Part shown: piece after piece, positions 21,808-34,004 of the stretch
How the letters are laid out: the number at the start of each line of letters is the position of its first letter
Numbering within the stretch: the first letter of the stretch is position 1
NCBI RefSeq assembly: GCF_024586455.1
Contig: NC_065921.1
Location: forward strand, 44,972,574-45,036,573
DNA length: 64,000 nucleotides
Reading direction: 5' to 3'
Origin: Bactrocera neohumeralis
Lineage: Eukaryota > Arthropoda > Insecta > Diptera > Tephritidae
Translations under genes and position numbers: made by a program
The notes under the pieces: generated by a model
Database searches by the model: none
Told to the model about the DNA's origin: nothing
What the model saw: only the letters and a program-made list of their open reading frames with translations

Positions 21808-23230
21808 TAAAAATATAAATACATTAATTGCTCTTTGCTCCACTAACCACTTTCCAACCTAACCTAACGCTGCAATTATTTTAGTCGATTTGTCAAGCAA
21901 TTCTATACTTTCAATTAATTATGTAGTTGTGTGAGCAAAAAGTAGAAATGACCAGCTTTGCACTTTTCTTTGCAAAACTAATCGGCCTGTAATAAAAGTA
22001 CAAAAAATGTATATAGATAGCGATCAGTCGGTTCTACAGACACCTAGTATTAATAGAAAATTACTAAAAATAATTGTCAGTCAACACGACAAGTTGCATT
22101 TGCCGTTGCTGTCAAGTCACGCAAACTGTCACTCATAAATCTTTAGCCAACTTAACACTATACTGAATATAATATACATACATATGTACATATGCATACG
22201 TAGCTATGATCGTACAAATAAGCTATAGAAATTCATACTGTGAAGCGCTGAGAACGCATCTGTGCTAGAAAGGAGGGGTTCGAATATGAAGGCGGATTTT
22301 TCAGACTCTCACTGGTCACTTTGTGATGCCAGTTAGTTATAATGGTAGGGTTAATCATATGCACATGTGTTTTTGTGTGTGCATCGGAGGTGGTGCGATC
22401 GCGTGATTGAACTGTTGAATGGTTGGACGACTCGTGGACTTCAGCTAGTCAAGCTGCACGATTGTTAGTCAGGCCACCAGTTGAGTGATTACTTTCAGTT
22501 GTAGAGGATGGGTAGTGGACTCTCATGTCTATTACATGCCCTGTAGGAAAGCTTCGTTTTATGACGTTAGGTAGAGAATTTTTTAATTTAATATTAAAAT
22601 GCAAAGGAAGACTCCCTCTAAGACTAAACAGCTGCTACCACGAAACTTATAAAATGAAATAAAAAAACTGCTTTGAATCATAGAGATTTAAGAAATATCA
22701 AAAAGTCAGTTGGCTATATGTTTGCCAACTTACTTTTTGATATTCTGACGTGAGAATGAAAATTTCCATATCCATATAATAATACTTTTACAAAGGTTAT
22801 ATCTAACTTCGTTTTCTTATGAAAATTCCAATTTCGTTCTTACTGGGTACATTGTGTAACGAAGAATAGCTTTGTATTTTTTTTTCATTTGTGCTAAACA
22901 TCAGCACTTCGTTGACAGCCTGTCATATGGCACATTATTCGTTTAAAAACTTTTCATTTGTTTGTATTGGCCACTATTAGAAGTTTGCATGCAGCTCGTA
23001 GCATAAAATATGACAGTAATGATGGCCCTGTCAGGGATTGAACATTAATAATAGTAATAGACTTTGTCACCGCACAAATACAATGTGTAAACAAAGTGTA
23101 TCTAGATACTAGGTATTAGAGAAGAGAGATGAAAGTTAACAGTAAAACATAAATACTAGTGTAAAACAGGGTGACACAATATACAAGGTTCGCACAATTT
23201 TTTTAAATATACATACATATGTATATATTT
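21808..23230. other. Non-coding DNA
   Basis: No gene or known repeat is recognised. The interval is moderately AT-rich with a CATACATATGTACATATG microsatellite near 22176. Confidence 0.5.
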
Positions 23231-23970
23231 TTGAAATTTTTATAGAATACATTTTTTTGACATTTTGATTTCATAGAATGTTCTATACTCGTTATTTTTT
23301 ATGACACCGCAACTGAGGTCCACAGATCTTTTTTTTAAATCATTTGCCTATAGTTTTTTAAATAAAATTTTCTTATAATTATTATTACTAATTTTTATAC
23401 GTTAAAAACTATAACATAATTTTTTACTTTCAAAAAATTTTAAATTAGTAAAAGAAGTAATAAATAATTATTCTTTAATAATTTAATTTTTTTTGGAAAT
23501 CAAAAAAAGATTAATAATTTAAATTTCTTTTTGAAAATACCTACATATAATAATTTCTAAAGTTAATTAAATTTAAATGTATTTAAAACATAAAAATAAT
23601 AATCATAAATGAGAATTAAAAAAATTAAATTGATCAATTAAAATTAAATTTAAAAAATAATTAATTTAAATAAATTAATTTTTTAAATTTATTTTTAAAT
23701 CTCAAATTAAATTAAATATTCTTTAAACTTATTTTAATTAACTAATATACATTTTTTTAATTCACAAATTAACTTAATTAATTTTTAAAATTAACCAAAT
23801 TAAAAGAATTAATTTAAGTAATTTAATTTTTTTTAAATTTAATTTAATTAATTAATTTAATTTAAAATTTTTTTTATTTTTATGTTTTTAAATACATTTT
23901 AATATATGTATGTTAATTTAATTTTGTTTTATTATTCTTTTTTTTTTAATATGTTTTTTAAATTTTTCAC
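23230..23970. repeat. Extremely AT-rich block built from TTAATT/AATTTAA units
   Basis: Over about 740 bases the sequence consists almost only of A and T, with recurrent AATTAA, TTTAAATT and TTAATTAATT words and very few G or C. It has no coding potential. A weaker AT-rich block occurs at 27465-27720, and another at 32810-32960. These could be low-complexity expansion or scaffold-attachment-like DNA; the sequence alone does not decide. Confidence 0.8.
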
Positions 23971-25683
23971 TAAGCCCTTTTCATAAAAATGAATTCGTCG
24001 TTCAAAAGCGTACGCAGTCGCAGCAAGTGTCTAAAGATTTAGTTAATAGTTTTTGCTTTTCATTTATTCCCTTTTGATTTCTGCTATTGAAGTTTTGCTC
24101 ATTTGCATTTCTGTGTCGCTAAAAATTAAATGTAGTCAGCGTGCAAATAGCTATTATAAAATTGCAAAAAAACAACAAAATACAAAAACGACAATAAATA
24201 AAAACAACGAAGAGAAAATTGCAGTTTTGATGCGAATGTGTGAGAAATACACAATATTGTAGTTGCAATAACAACAAAAGCAAGAAACCAACTAAGCGAA
24301 CATGCAAAAGGTGGAAAACCTTGTATTTGAACGCGACATATGACTAACAATAGTTTCAGATAGTTACATATGTAAATCGCATATACATACATACATATAT
24401 ATAGTATATACATATGTACATAGATACATGTATTTATTAGTTGTTCTAGGCATTTAGTTATATTAGCGTAGTAAACATTTTAGCACGAATTCGGTAGTAC
24501 TGCTTCGAGCTGGCTGACGAATGCATTTAACTTAACACATTAATTAATTTGGTAGTGGCGAAACGAACAAGCAAGGCATAGTCACACAGACTTAGACTGG
24601 AAAAAAGTTAAGCCATTTTAATTAGGAGCCTTTTTGCTTTTGAATTTAACTGTATAACTTTAAAAAGATCACTGCAGAGACAAAACAATTTGTAGTTAAT
24701 AATAGGGATTCTTCCTCTGTTAGAGGACTATAAAATAAATAATAAATGACGTAAATAAATGTGTGGTGTCACGTTTGATGTCATCCGACAAATGGTGGAT
24801 TCTTATTTGTGTCAGAATTGTAATTATTATTATTTTTTATATCAATGGGAAACGTTTAATGGAAAAATTAAAAATTTTCCTTTAAATTTTGTGTAAGACG
24901 GGAATTCTTTAGTGGAAACTAGTTCGCTTCTATAATCATATGTAGTTCTAGATGCCAAGATTCAAGATGAAAATAGTGTGTTGTGATATCATAATATACT
25001 GCTTTCGGCTGATTTTTAAATGAAAATTTACATACATATGTATATCCTTTTCTTCCAAAGAAGTTGCTCATATGTAGGTATCGCATACAAATGTTACGAT
25101 CGGAATCATGCGTTATTATCTAATCGAACTACTGTAGCCAAGATAAAGACATGCTAATATGTAAGAAATGCACCTGTAAAGGGTATTATAGCTCCGGTAC
25201 ATCCGAAGCGTTTTTTCTTATATTTATTGGTAGGCGAAAAAGTCTATATTTCATATGCAATTTTATTCGATTTATACTCTTGCAACCAGTTGCTACAGAA
25301 TAATATAGTTTTGTTCACCTAACGGTTGTCCGTATCATCTAAAACTAAGTGAGATAGATATAGGGTTATTATGTATGTATGTATATATAAATGATTAGGA
25401 TGACGAGAAAAGTTGAAATCCGGTTGACTGTCTGTCTGTCCGTCCGTTCGTCTGTCCGTCAGTGCAAGCTGTAACTTGAGTAAATATGTCGATGAAACTT
25501 GGTACACAGGTTCCTTATTACCAAAACAATTTCGAGTTCATAGATGGGCATAATTGGACTACTGCCACGCTCACAAATCGCCTGGATTTTGGCACAAGGG
25601 ATCGCAGTAGAAATGGTCATCTGTGACAAACAATTTTTAAAAAAAGTGGGCGTGACTCTGTCCTATATTCGTTTAATGTACAT

Positions 25684-26663
25684 CTTCTTAATTGGCGTAG
25701 ACACCGCTTACGCGATTATAGCCGAGTTAACAACAGCGCGTCAGTCGTTTCTTCTTTTCGCTACGTGGCGCCAATTGGATATTCCAAGCGAAGCCAGGTC
25801 CTTCTCCACTTGGTCCTTCCAACGGAGTGGAGGTCTTCCTCTTCCTCTGCTTCCAGAGCTGGAGTGTTTTCATCCATCCGGACAACATGACCTAGCCAGC
25901 GTAGCCGCTGTCTTTTAATTCGCTGAACTATGTCAATGTCGTCGTATATCTCGTACAGCTCATCGTTCCATCGAATGCGATATTCGCCGTGGCTAAATCT
26001 TTCGCAGAATTTTTCTCTCGAAAACTCGTAACGTCGACTCATCGGTTGTCATCGCCCAAGCCTCTGCACTATATAGCAGGACGGGAATAATGAGCGACTT
26101 ATAGAGTTTGGTTTTTGTTCGTCGAGAGAGGACTTTGCTTCTCAATTGCCTACTCAGTCCGAAGTAGCACCTGCTGGCAAGAGTTATCCTGCGTTGGATT
26201 TCTAGGCTGACAGTGTTGGTGGTGTTTATGCTGGATCCAAGATAGACGAAATTATCTACGACTTCAAAGTTATGACTGTCAACAGTGACGTGAGAGTCTA
26301 GTCGCGAATGCGACGACTGTTTGTTTGATGACAGGAGATATTTCGTTTTGCCTTCGTTCACTGCCAGACCCATTTTCTGTGCTTCCTTGTCTTGGAGAAT
26401 GGAGTCATGTGTAGAAGTTCACGCAAGTGAGGAAAGTTCTCTGATCGCCATTCACTTGGGAGTGGCCAGAAACGATTCTTTTACATATGGCTCAAGCAGC
26501 TCACTACTTCCGGTCTTTGACCAAGTATCCTCTGGGTAGCCTAAGAACATCCGTTCGAAGGCGAGCTAATGTGAGAAGGCGAAACATCCCCTCCGCAGGG
26601 TTGTGCGCTGGGTTTGGGACCCGCCACGTAAAAAATCTTACCAGTGAAAATCAACAATCAGAC
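25684..26663 (-). mobile_element. RTE-like insertion with 5' inversion (twin priming) and 15-bp TSD
   Basis: The 15-base sequence TCGTTTAATGTACAT directly repeats at 25669-25683 and 26664-26678. Inside, 25684-26393 is the 3' part of the RTE-like element on the minus strand, from the CTTCTTAATTGGCGTAGACA terminus to the RT region KMGLAVNEGKTK. In contrast, 26394-26663 is the family 5' end and untranslated region on the plus strand. The first base of the element 5' end abuts the internal breakpoint, exactly the order predicted by twin-primed target-site integration. The minus-strand reading frame is broken, with a shift near 26000. Confidence 0.9.
25690..26393 (-). pseudogene. RT C-terminal fragment of the RTE-like element
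   Basis: On the minus strand the fragment encodes MGLAVNEGKTKYLLSSN, then the NNFVYLGSSIN-type segment, RCYFGLSRQLRSKVLSRRTK, YSAEAWAMTTDES and, after a frameshift near 26000, GEYRIRWNDELYEIYDDIDI and RQRLRWLGHVVRMDENTPAL. This corresponds to the region after the YADD motif of the 9701 copy, so the catalytic box is missing. A deletion after PAL and a missing GRGRPPLRW segment further distinguish it. It is inactive. Confidence 0.88.
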
Positions 26664-27464
26664 TCGTTTAATGTACATACATATCTCTTAAGCCATTCAA
26701 GCGACAACAACCAAATTCGCCTAGCGCAAATTTGGAACTTCTACCTACAGTGTTAAAAGTGAGAAAATCGGGTGGTAACCCAGCTCATTCCCCATATAAC
26801 AATACTGTTAAAAACAAGTAAAACCGCGACAAATCAATAAGTAAATAAGTTAGAGACTTTAGATTTTACCATCGAGTTGGTATTATAAGGCTTTATTGGA
26901 GCCGGTGTCAAATTTTGGACGATAGGCGTAATACCGCCCACGTTTAAGTGAAAACACATATTTCGAGACCCAACGGACCAATTTCTACAAAATTTGGTAT
27001 GTGACATTCCTCTGTTGCTGTATGAAAATGGGCCTATTTTCCATACAATACAACTTTATATTCATCTGTTTCTTTCCCTTCTAGTGTATAAATCAAGAAG
27101 CAATCAATATAACGAGATAAAACTTTGTTAAAATAATGTCTGAAGAATATACCACCGTAGGGCTAAAAATTGTCCAAATCTAACGAAAACTGTTAAAGTC
27201 CTTGGATACCGAATATATGGACCCCTGTACTTATACTTGACTTTTTTACCGAAAATATGGGTCCATGAGTCAGATTTATAATATAATACTTGTAGTATGT
27301 GATATTGGCAAAAATAGATGAAATCGGGTCGATACTAAATTCGATATTTAATATAAAGTTTTGCCAGCACCTGAGGGAATTTCCCGGTCTTTGATCTTTG
27401 CAAGCTGCAAGAGTATTTAATTCTCGCTTATACCCAAACATGGCTCTTCCTTATTTGTTTTATT

Positions 27465-29290
27465 TATAATTTTCAACAAGTTTATAAAATAATTTTTTGA
27501 TATGCTTTATTTTAACAAAAAATAATACTTCTTTTTGTAATTTTATTTTTAAGTTTTTAATTATTGTTGTTTTTTATTTTATTTTATTTTTTGTTGAATT
27601 AGTCATTATTTAATTACTTTGTTTTAAGTATTTAAATTAATTAATTTTGTTCTAATTTTTATGTTTTAAATTTTTATATTAATTTTTTTGTGAAATAAAC
27701 TTTTTAAATTTCAACATGAATTTGAAATACAAACTGTCTACTGTGGAGACGTGATTTCAAAGTGCAAATGAACGTGACATATCTAATTCATACATAAGTA
27801 TGTATGTATGTACATTTTTGTTGACATGTGTATGTAAATATGTATGTATATGTATATTCAGACATATGTACATATGTAAATCTGAATATAATACTTAATA
27901 ATGTATTATTTAAAAATTGTACACGACTTGCAGCAAAGCAATTAATTGCTGTAGAAATTTTCATGCAATTTTATCGGCTTGAGATTTTTTGTTTAAAATA
28001 CATTATACATTTGCACAAGTAAACATACATAATATACAACGTTATATTTATATCTGCTTTGCTTTGAACATTTGAAAGTCATTATTAACATCTTAATTGT
28101 ACATAGAAATATATATTACATGTATACTATGGCATATTGTATGTACATATGTATGTACATATACATGAATGCATATACTATACTTATAGATTTGTTTTTC
28201 AACTGCAATCGGCTTTGTTATTATTTCACTTTTATTTTTTGCCGTTCAACCATGCAATTATTCGTCTAAGTCAGACAACAATAACTTGCCGTCTAATAGC
28301 AGGAAATACGGAAAAAAATTATCGCATGCAACTTTAGTAAACAGTGTGTGTGTTTGGCTTTTGCTTTCGTTTTTATTTTTTAACTTAATATTTTGCTTTT
28401 GTACACTCACATGCACGAGTATATGTATATGTATGTACGTATGTCGGTTTATAGCCGCTTATTATTTAGTCGTTAGTTCGTTTGCGTTTCGTAAGTGTCT
28501 AACGTTCTCAGCGTGAATTACAACAGCTGCTCGATGTTGCTTTAAGTCGCAAATTAAGTCATTTCAAACACAGTTGCAAGCGTGTACTTATTTATATGTA
28601 CGAGTATGTGTGTGTTTTATTTGCAATTAACTTCGTTGCATTGAAAGCTACTATCGTTGCTTATTGACATACATATGTATATATACATATGTACATATGA
28701 TTACGTACGGTACTTATATACTGAAGTTTAGATGGAACCTTGAGCTCCACCAAAGCATACAGCACTATGAGAAAAAGCTAGATACATTTACAGCAAGAAC
28801 AAAAACTAGCCCTACACCTTATTTGCTGTTAATTTTTGCTCTACAACTATAGTGAGCTTGTATATTTACTTCGTGTAGATATATGAATGTATGTATGTAC
28901 ATATGTATATAGTATATGGTATATCTACACACGCGAGTGCACTACCTTGAACTGTGCATAGTCCAGTCATTATAGTAAGTTCACCTCGGGATTCGATATA
29001 CCCATTTACATATGTATATATTATGTCTGTAAATACTTGTATATTGACACCCTAAAGTTATCTCAAAACCTACATATGGTAGGTATACCCTAATTTAAGC
29101 TTAAATGACTGGACTAGTAGGGCTAAGGTAGAATATGGTGTTTTATTGATTTTGTTGTCTATATACCAAACATACTTATATAATCATATGCAAACATTTC
29201 TAATGAATATACATAGATATATATAAATATATATAAGTATGTACATACAGTGCTTGCTCATTGAATTATGACTGATGAAAAATGTTTTAT
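27465..29290. other. Non-coding DNA, AT-rich with microsatellites
   Basis: 27465-27720 is very AT-rich. Clusters of CATACATATG repeats occur at 27785-27880, 28138-28165, 28665-28700 and 28870-28925. Open frames of 60-76 codons here are low-complexity. No gene is supported. Confidence 0.55.
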
Positions 29291-29339
29291 AACGGGTTAT
29301 CCAATTAAAGGTACTTTACTCAATAGTCTCGCAGTGATG

Positions 29340-30050
29340 AAAATATAGCGAATACCGTAGAGAGTCGATTCTGCGTCGTTCGTAGCAACTCGGTCTGACG
29401 TATGGATCAACTTGGTGCATTTTACGTCGACATCTTAAATTGAAAGCGTACAAAATACAGCTTTTGTAAAAAATGAAGCAGTCTACCATCCCAAGCGACA
29501 TCAGTCCACTCTATGGGCTCTTGAAAAGTTCCAAGAAAATCAGACGTATTCGAGCCAAATTTTGTTCACAAAGAAAATTGCTTCATTTGGGACGAAGAGC
29601 AACGTCAAGAGATTCAAGATCTGCCAATTCATCCAGAAAAAAAAAAACGGTTTGGGGTGGTTTGTAGGCCTGTGAAATCATCGACAGTTATCGCGCCATG
29701 ATAACCGACTATTTGATGAATGACATTGAAGCTCGTGACCGCAACGAGATTTGGTTTCAACAAGACGGCCCCATTTCCCACACATCGCATCAATCAAGGG
29801 ATTTATTGAGAGAACACTTCTGTAAACAGATAATTTCACGTTTTGGGCAGGTTGATTGACCACCAAGATCGTGTGATATCAGACCGTTAGACCTCGATTC
29901 AGGCAAAACATTACGGGTATCATTCGCCGGTTACTAGAAAATTGGACTCAACGGATGGACAACCTGAGACGTTGCCGTGGCCAACATTTGAAAGAGATAA
30001 TGCTAAAAAATATTCTTTCGAATGATGATAAACATTCCGCATTAAATTTA
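29340..30050 (+). pseudogene. Rosa-like transposase relic
   Basis: Recognisable blocks are NCFIWDEEQRQEIQDLPIHP (29580-29640), EIWFQQDGPISHTSHQS (29748-29800), a KQIISRFGQV segment and PPRSCDIRPLD (29860-29895), then a C-terminus with ENWTQRMDNLRRCRGQHLKE (29940-30000). Counting from QQD to the last Asp of RPLD again gives 41 intervening residues. A stop replaces the Trp before PPRSC, frames shift several times, and the segment between RPLD and the C-terminus is deleted. It is a dead copy of a different rosa subfamily from 20610. Confidence 0.8.
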
Positions 30051-30063
30051 AAGTTTCTGTATT

Positions 30064-31096
30064 TATACTCTCGCAACAATGTTGCTAACGAGAGTATTAT
30101 AGTTTTGTTCACATAACGGTTGTTTGTAAGTCCTAAAACTAAAAGAGTCAGATATAGGGTTATATATACCAAAGTGATCAGGGCGACGAGTAGAGTCGAA
30201 ATCCGGATGTCTGTGCAAGCTGTAACTTGAGTAAAAATTGAGATATCATGATGAAACTTGGTACACGTATTCCTTGGCTCCATAAGAAGGTTAAGTTCGA
30301 AGATGGGCCAAATCGACCCACTGCCACGCCCACAAAATGGCGGAAACCGAAAACCTATAAAGTGTCATAACTAAGCCATAAATAAAGATATTAAAGTGAA
30401 ATTTGGCACAAAGGATCGCATTAGGGAGGGGCATATTCGGACGTAATTATTTTGGGCGTGGCCCCGCCCCCTACTAAGTTTTTTGTACATATCTCGGAAG
30501 CTACTATAGCTATGTCAACCAAACTCTACAGAGCCGTTTTTTTAAGGCATTTCCATATACAGTTCAAAAATGGAAGAAATCGGATAATAACCACGCCCAC
30601 CTCCCATACAAAGGTTATGTTGCAAATCACTAAAAGTGCGTTAACCGACTCATAAAAAACGTCAGAAACACTAAATTTTACGGAAGAAGTGGCAGAAGGA
30701 AGCTGCATCCAGGCTTTTTTTAAAAATTGAAAATGGGCGTGGCGGCGCCCACTTATGGACCAAGAACCATATCTCAGGAACTACTAGACCGATTTCAATG
30801 AAATTCGGTATATAATGTTTTCTTAACACCCTGATGACATGTACGAAATATGGGTGAAATCGGTTCACAACCACGCCTTCTTCTAATATAAAGCTATTTT
30901 GAATTCCATCTGATGCCTTCTCTGTATAATACGAGTATAAACATTAGGAACCAATGATGATAGCGGAATAAAACTTTACAAAAATACGGTATTTGAAAAA
31001 TATTTAAATGACGAATAATGAAATCTCGATTATCACTTTACCATGCGAGAGTATAAAATGTTCGGTGACACCCGAACTTAGCCCTTCCTTACTTGT
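30064..31096 (+). mobile_element. DINE-1/Helentron-like element (best-defined copy)
   Basis: The element runs from TATACTCTCGCAAC, with its immediate hairpin partner GAGAGTATTATAG, to the 3' hairpin GTTCGGTGACACCCGAAC and tail CCCTTCCTTACTTG. About 1.03 kb long, it has GGGCGTGGCCCCGCCCC at 30455-30471 and no coding sequence. The uninterrupted homologue at 46240-46265 shows insertion into a T-rich target with no clear duplication, which fits Helentron integration between T residues. Confidence 0.7.
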
Positions 31097-31584
31097 TTTT
31101 CTTTAAAAAAGTAGGGAACTTCGAAAGGGATCACCTTTTATAATAATTATATGCAAATAAAAACTGTAGCAAAGTTCTTTGCCCTTGTAACCTATTATGC
31201 CTATATTTCATCATGGTTAACTTTAAATTTGTAGTTTAGCAATTTCGTAACTTTAGGGACCACCCTAATTTAGCTAATACATATACATCAGATTTCATTA
31301 CCTATGAACAAAGTTATGAGTGACTTTAAGTGCCTTATTATAGATAACGCAATTCGTTGTCTAAATTAATATAGTAAATGCTTTTCATAATAAATCGGTT
31401 ATCTGAGTTACATGACACATCTATGTACTTATGACTAAATTTGCAAGCTTATGCAATATTTAAATATGTTTTTATTAAAATAGATATAATATTTATTTAT
31501 TTTTAGAGTGTTGCTCTCAAATAAGACCCTAAAATCAGTTGGAATAGATAGTTGAAATTTTTGAGTATTAAATCGTACTTAACG

Positions 31585-31735
31585 TGTATTAGATTTATTA
31601 GAGCAGGTCGATTAATTTTTCTATTAAATTGCCTATGCGAGAAATGTTGTACGAATCATTTCGAACAACTTTGCCTAAGAGACTACGAATGTGAAACCTG
31701 TTTCGAGGCATTGATTTTGAAAAAAATTAATACAT
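31585..31735 (+). repeat. Unclassified interspersed repeat U1, fragment 1
   Basis: The motif ATTAGAGCAGGTCGATTAAT followed by TGTTGTACGAATCATTTCGAACAACTTTGCCTAAG-like text (read in parts) is shared with 52978-53085 and 56915-56975. No ends or coding potential are visible. The open frame of 61 codons here is incidental. Confidence 0.45.
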
Positions 31736-32096
31736 AGATACATTCTTATATTCGATTGATCATTTGTCGGAATCGGCTAGATCTATTTAGAGCATTTTCC
31801 TAATGAAAAATAAGGCTGAAAAACAGTATATTGGTTCCATAGAAAAAAATGAGGTCAATAGAAAACCACTCTAACTTTCAATATCCTTAACATTTAGCTA
31901 GTTTTGAGATTTGAAAAATTTGATGCATTACAATTAAAGCTTGATGTTATTCCAGATTCAAAGAAAGTTGATTGCTTGATTGTAGAATACCACTTCTTTG
32001 ATTTCCATGAAATGTGATACGTGAACACAAAAGCCCGCAAACAATATACATATATATTTATTAACTGAATTTATTTGTAATTTTTTTTTTAACTTT

Positions 32097-32240
32097 TTTA
32101 TACCCTGAACAGGGTTTAATAAATGTGACACGAAATTTGAAACGTTGGAGACCAATGGTCACTTATAATAAAAAAATATAGTATATATGTACATACATAA
32201 GTATATATGAAATGCCTTGTTGTTTGACGATGAATATCTC
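32097..32240 (+). repeat. DINE-like 5' end fragment
   Basis: TATACCCTGAACAGGGTTTA is a short hairpin that closely resembles the 5' end of Drosophila DINE-type repeats, followed by GTGACACGAAATTTG and TTGGAGACC text. The 3' end cannot be located. The rest of 31.8-33.9 kb is AT-rich with microsatellites (32740, 33080-33125, 33310-33345, 33740) and no gene. Confidence 0.4.
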
Positions 32241-34004
32241 GCAAACCCTGATAATAAGAAAAAAATAGAAGAGTGGAGAGTCATCCTGTTACAATTTGTC
32301 ACTCATACTTGGAGAGATTTTCGTATAGGTGTCTAAGAACCTATTTTTTGATGTATGAAGCGAAGCAAAATATTTGCGTCTTTTTGACGCACCCTAATAC
32401 AAGATGTATAAATAGAAAAAATAATTCCCAAAGTGGTAACTAAGACTTACACCTTTTTTCACTCTGACACACAATGAATAAATAAAAATATTAATTCTCC
32501 AAAGTGGTTAAGTGGTTACTAAAATTTTCAAAATTAAGCTTTCAATCATCGGTGCCACGCCCATAACCTGATAAATTAGTTTTAATTAGGAAATTTATTT
32601 TTTTTTGCACGGATTTGAATTTTAATAGAATATTCCGTTTTTTGCTCGCTTTATACAGCTACCGAGGCTACAGAGACTCCTTAACTTGGTTGAAAAAATC
32701 GCGGATGCAGCCAGAGCATTAGATTATATAACTGTTCGAGGTACATACATATGTAGTAAGTATAAAAATGTAGAGCGTGGGCGTGTTTTTCGCAAATCGT
32801 TAGTTTTTTTTCAATTTTTAAATTGATTAATTTTTTCTGTGTTGAAAAAAGAGGTAAACTATTTTTTTTTTTAATTTTAAAATTTTTTTGAATTATTTTT
32901 TATTTATCTAACATTTTTTAATTCTTTTTTAATTATAATAAATGTTTAAATATAGTTTTTACATTTTTTATATACATATGTAATTTATTGTTTCCTCTAA
33001 AGAATATTAAAGTGTCGTAATACATTTAAACGAAATTGATTTTTACGCTGAACTGGGGGCTTTTTGTAGATTTTCTGTCAAATATACATATATGTACATA
33101 TACATATGTATGTACATACACATACAACTCGTCTTATATAACTATGTAATGTTAAATATAGACCTTTTTAGAATTTGTAGCGACCACAAAATGCGTTATC
33201 TTTAAATTATTATGTTTTTTCTTACATTATATATGTATTTATTTTATTTGAAATTTTAGCCATGTTTTGTGTTTTACTTATTTGAAAAATTAAAATTTTT
33301 AGATTTATACTCGTATACATATGTATGTATGTATGTATATTTTCAACTTATCATTTACTTACCACATTATGCTTATGGCCAACATTATACTGCTTTTTTG
33401 CGGCAAAATGTTAGTGTAACGGTACATAATAATTTTCCGCAGAGATTCCATGAGTTCCTTTTTGCATTCCTCCACTTTTCTCTACACTTAATGGTGAATA
33501 TGTGTGTGTATACGGCGTCAAATTAATGTTCTTACGCTGCGTCAAATACTTTATGTATTTATATACAGTAAATACACACATACTACATGGTATGTGCATG
33601 TGTGTAGAATTCATTTCATTAATTTTCAATTTAACTACAGAAATTCATAAATTGTTTTTCCACTACATCACTTGGCAAGCACTTGAAAACTACTCGAGTT
33701 AGACAATTAAGAACTATGCATAAGTATATAAGGGTGTGTGTGTGTGCTGTATACTGATATGTGTACATGTGTACGCACAAACACACATGCATGCATTGTT
33801 CAATTTCTTACTTATCATTTTTTATTATTTCAAAAGTGTCTCGTTTTATAAGTGATTTAATTCATTGCACAGAACGCGCTCATACACACACTCACACATA
33901 GAGTGGCAATCGCACTCACACAACCGCACAGGCAAACAATGCGGCGTTGTTAAGTTGGAAAGTGGATGTATGATATTTGAAATGCCATTTAAATTGTTAG
34001 TAAG

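Larger units (their letters stand above)
25274..27462 (+). mobile_element. Diverged Helentron-like element, split by an RTE insertion
   Basis: The left end TATACTCTTGCAACCAGTTG and the CTGTCTGTCTGTCCGTCCG block (25430-25446) match the Helentron-like family. The right end at about 27400-27462 (TTGCAAGCTGCAAGAGTAT, then GGCTCTTCCTTATTTG) matches its 3' tail. The part at 26818-27100 (ACCGCCCACGTTTAAGTGAA and neighbouring text) also matches the copy at 36.0-36.9 kb. The RTE-like insertion at 25684-26663 splits it, which shows it is older. Termini are eroded. Confidence 0.6.
29294..31135 (+). mobile_element. Decayed rosa-like (DD41D) element with nested Helentron-like insertion
   Basis: The approximate ends GGGTTATCC (29295) and GGATCACC (31135) are inverted and resemble the rosa-type TIR start CGGGTGATTT. 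The transposase relic occupies 29340-30050. The Helentron-like element at 30064-31096 interrupts the 3' untranslated part. The sequence AATTTAAAGTTTCTGT before it and TTTTCTTTAAAAAA after it are contiguous in the related copy at 46235-46270, so the nesting is secure. Confidence 0.7.
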
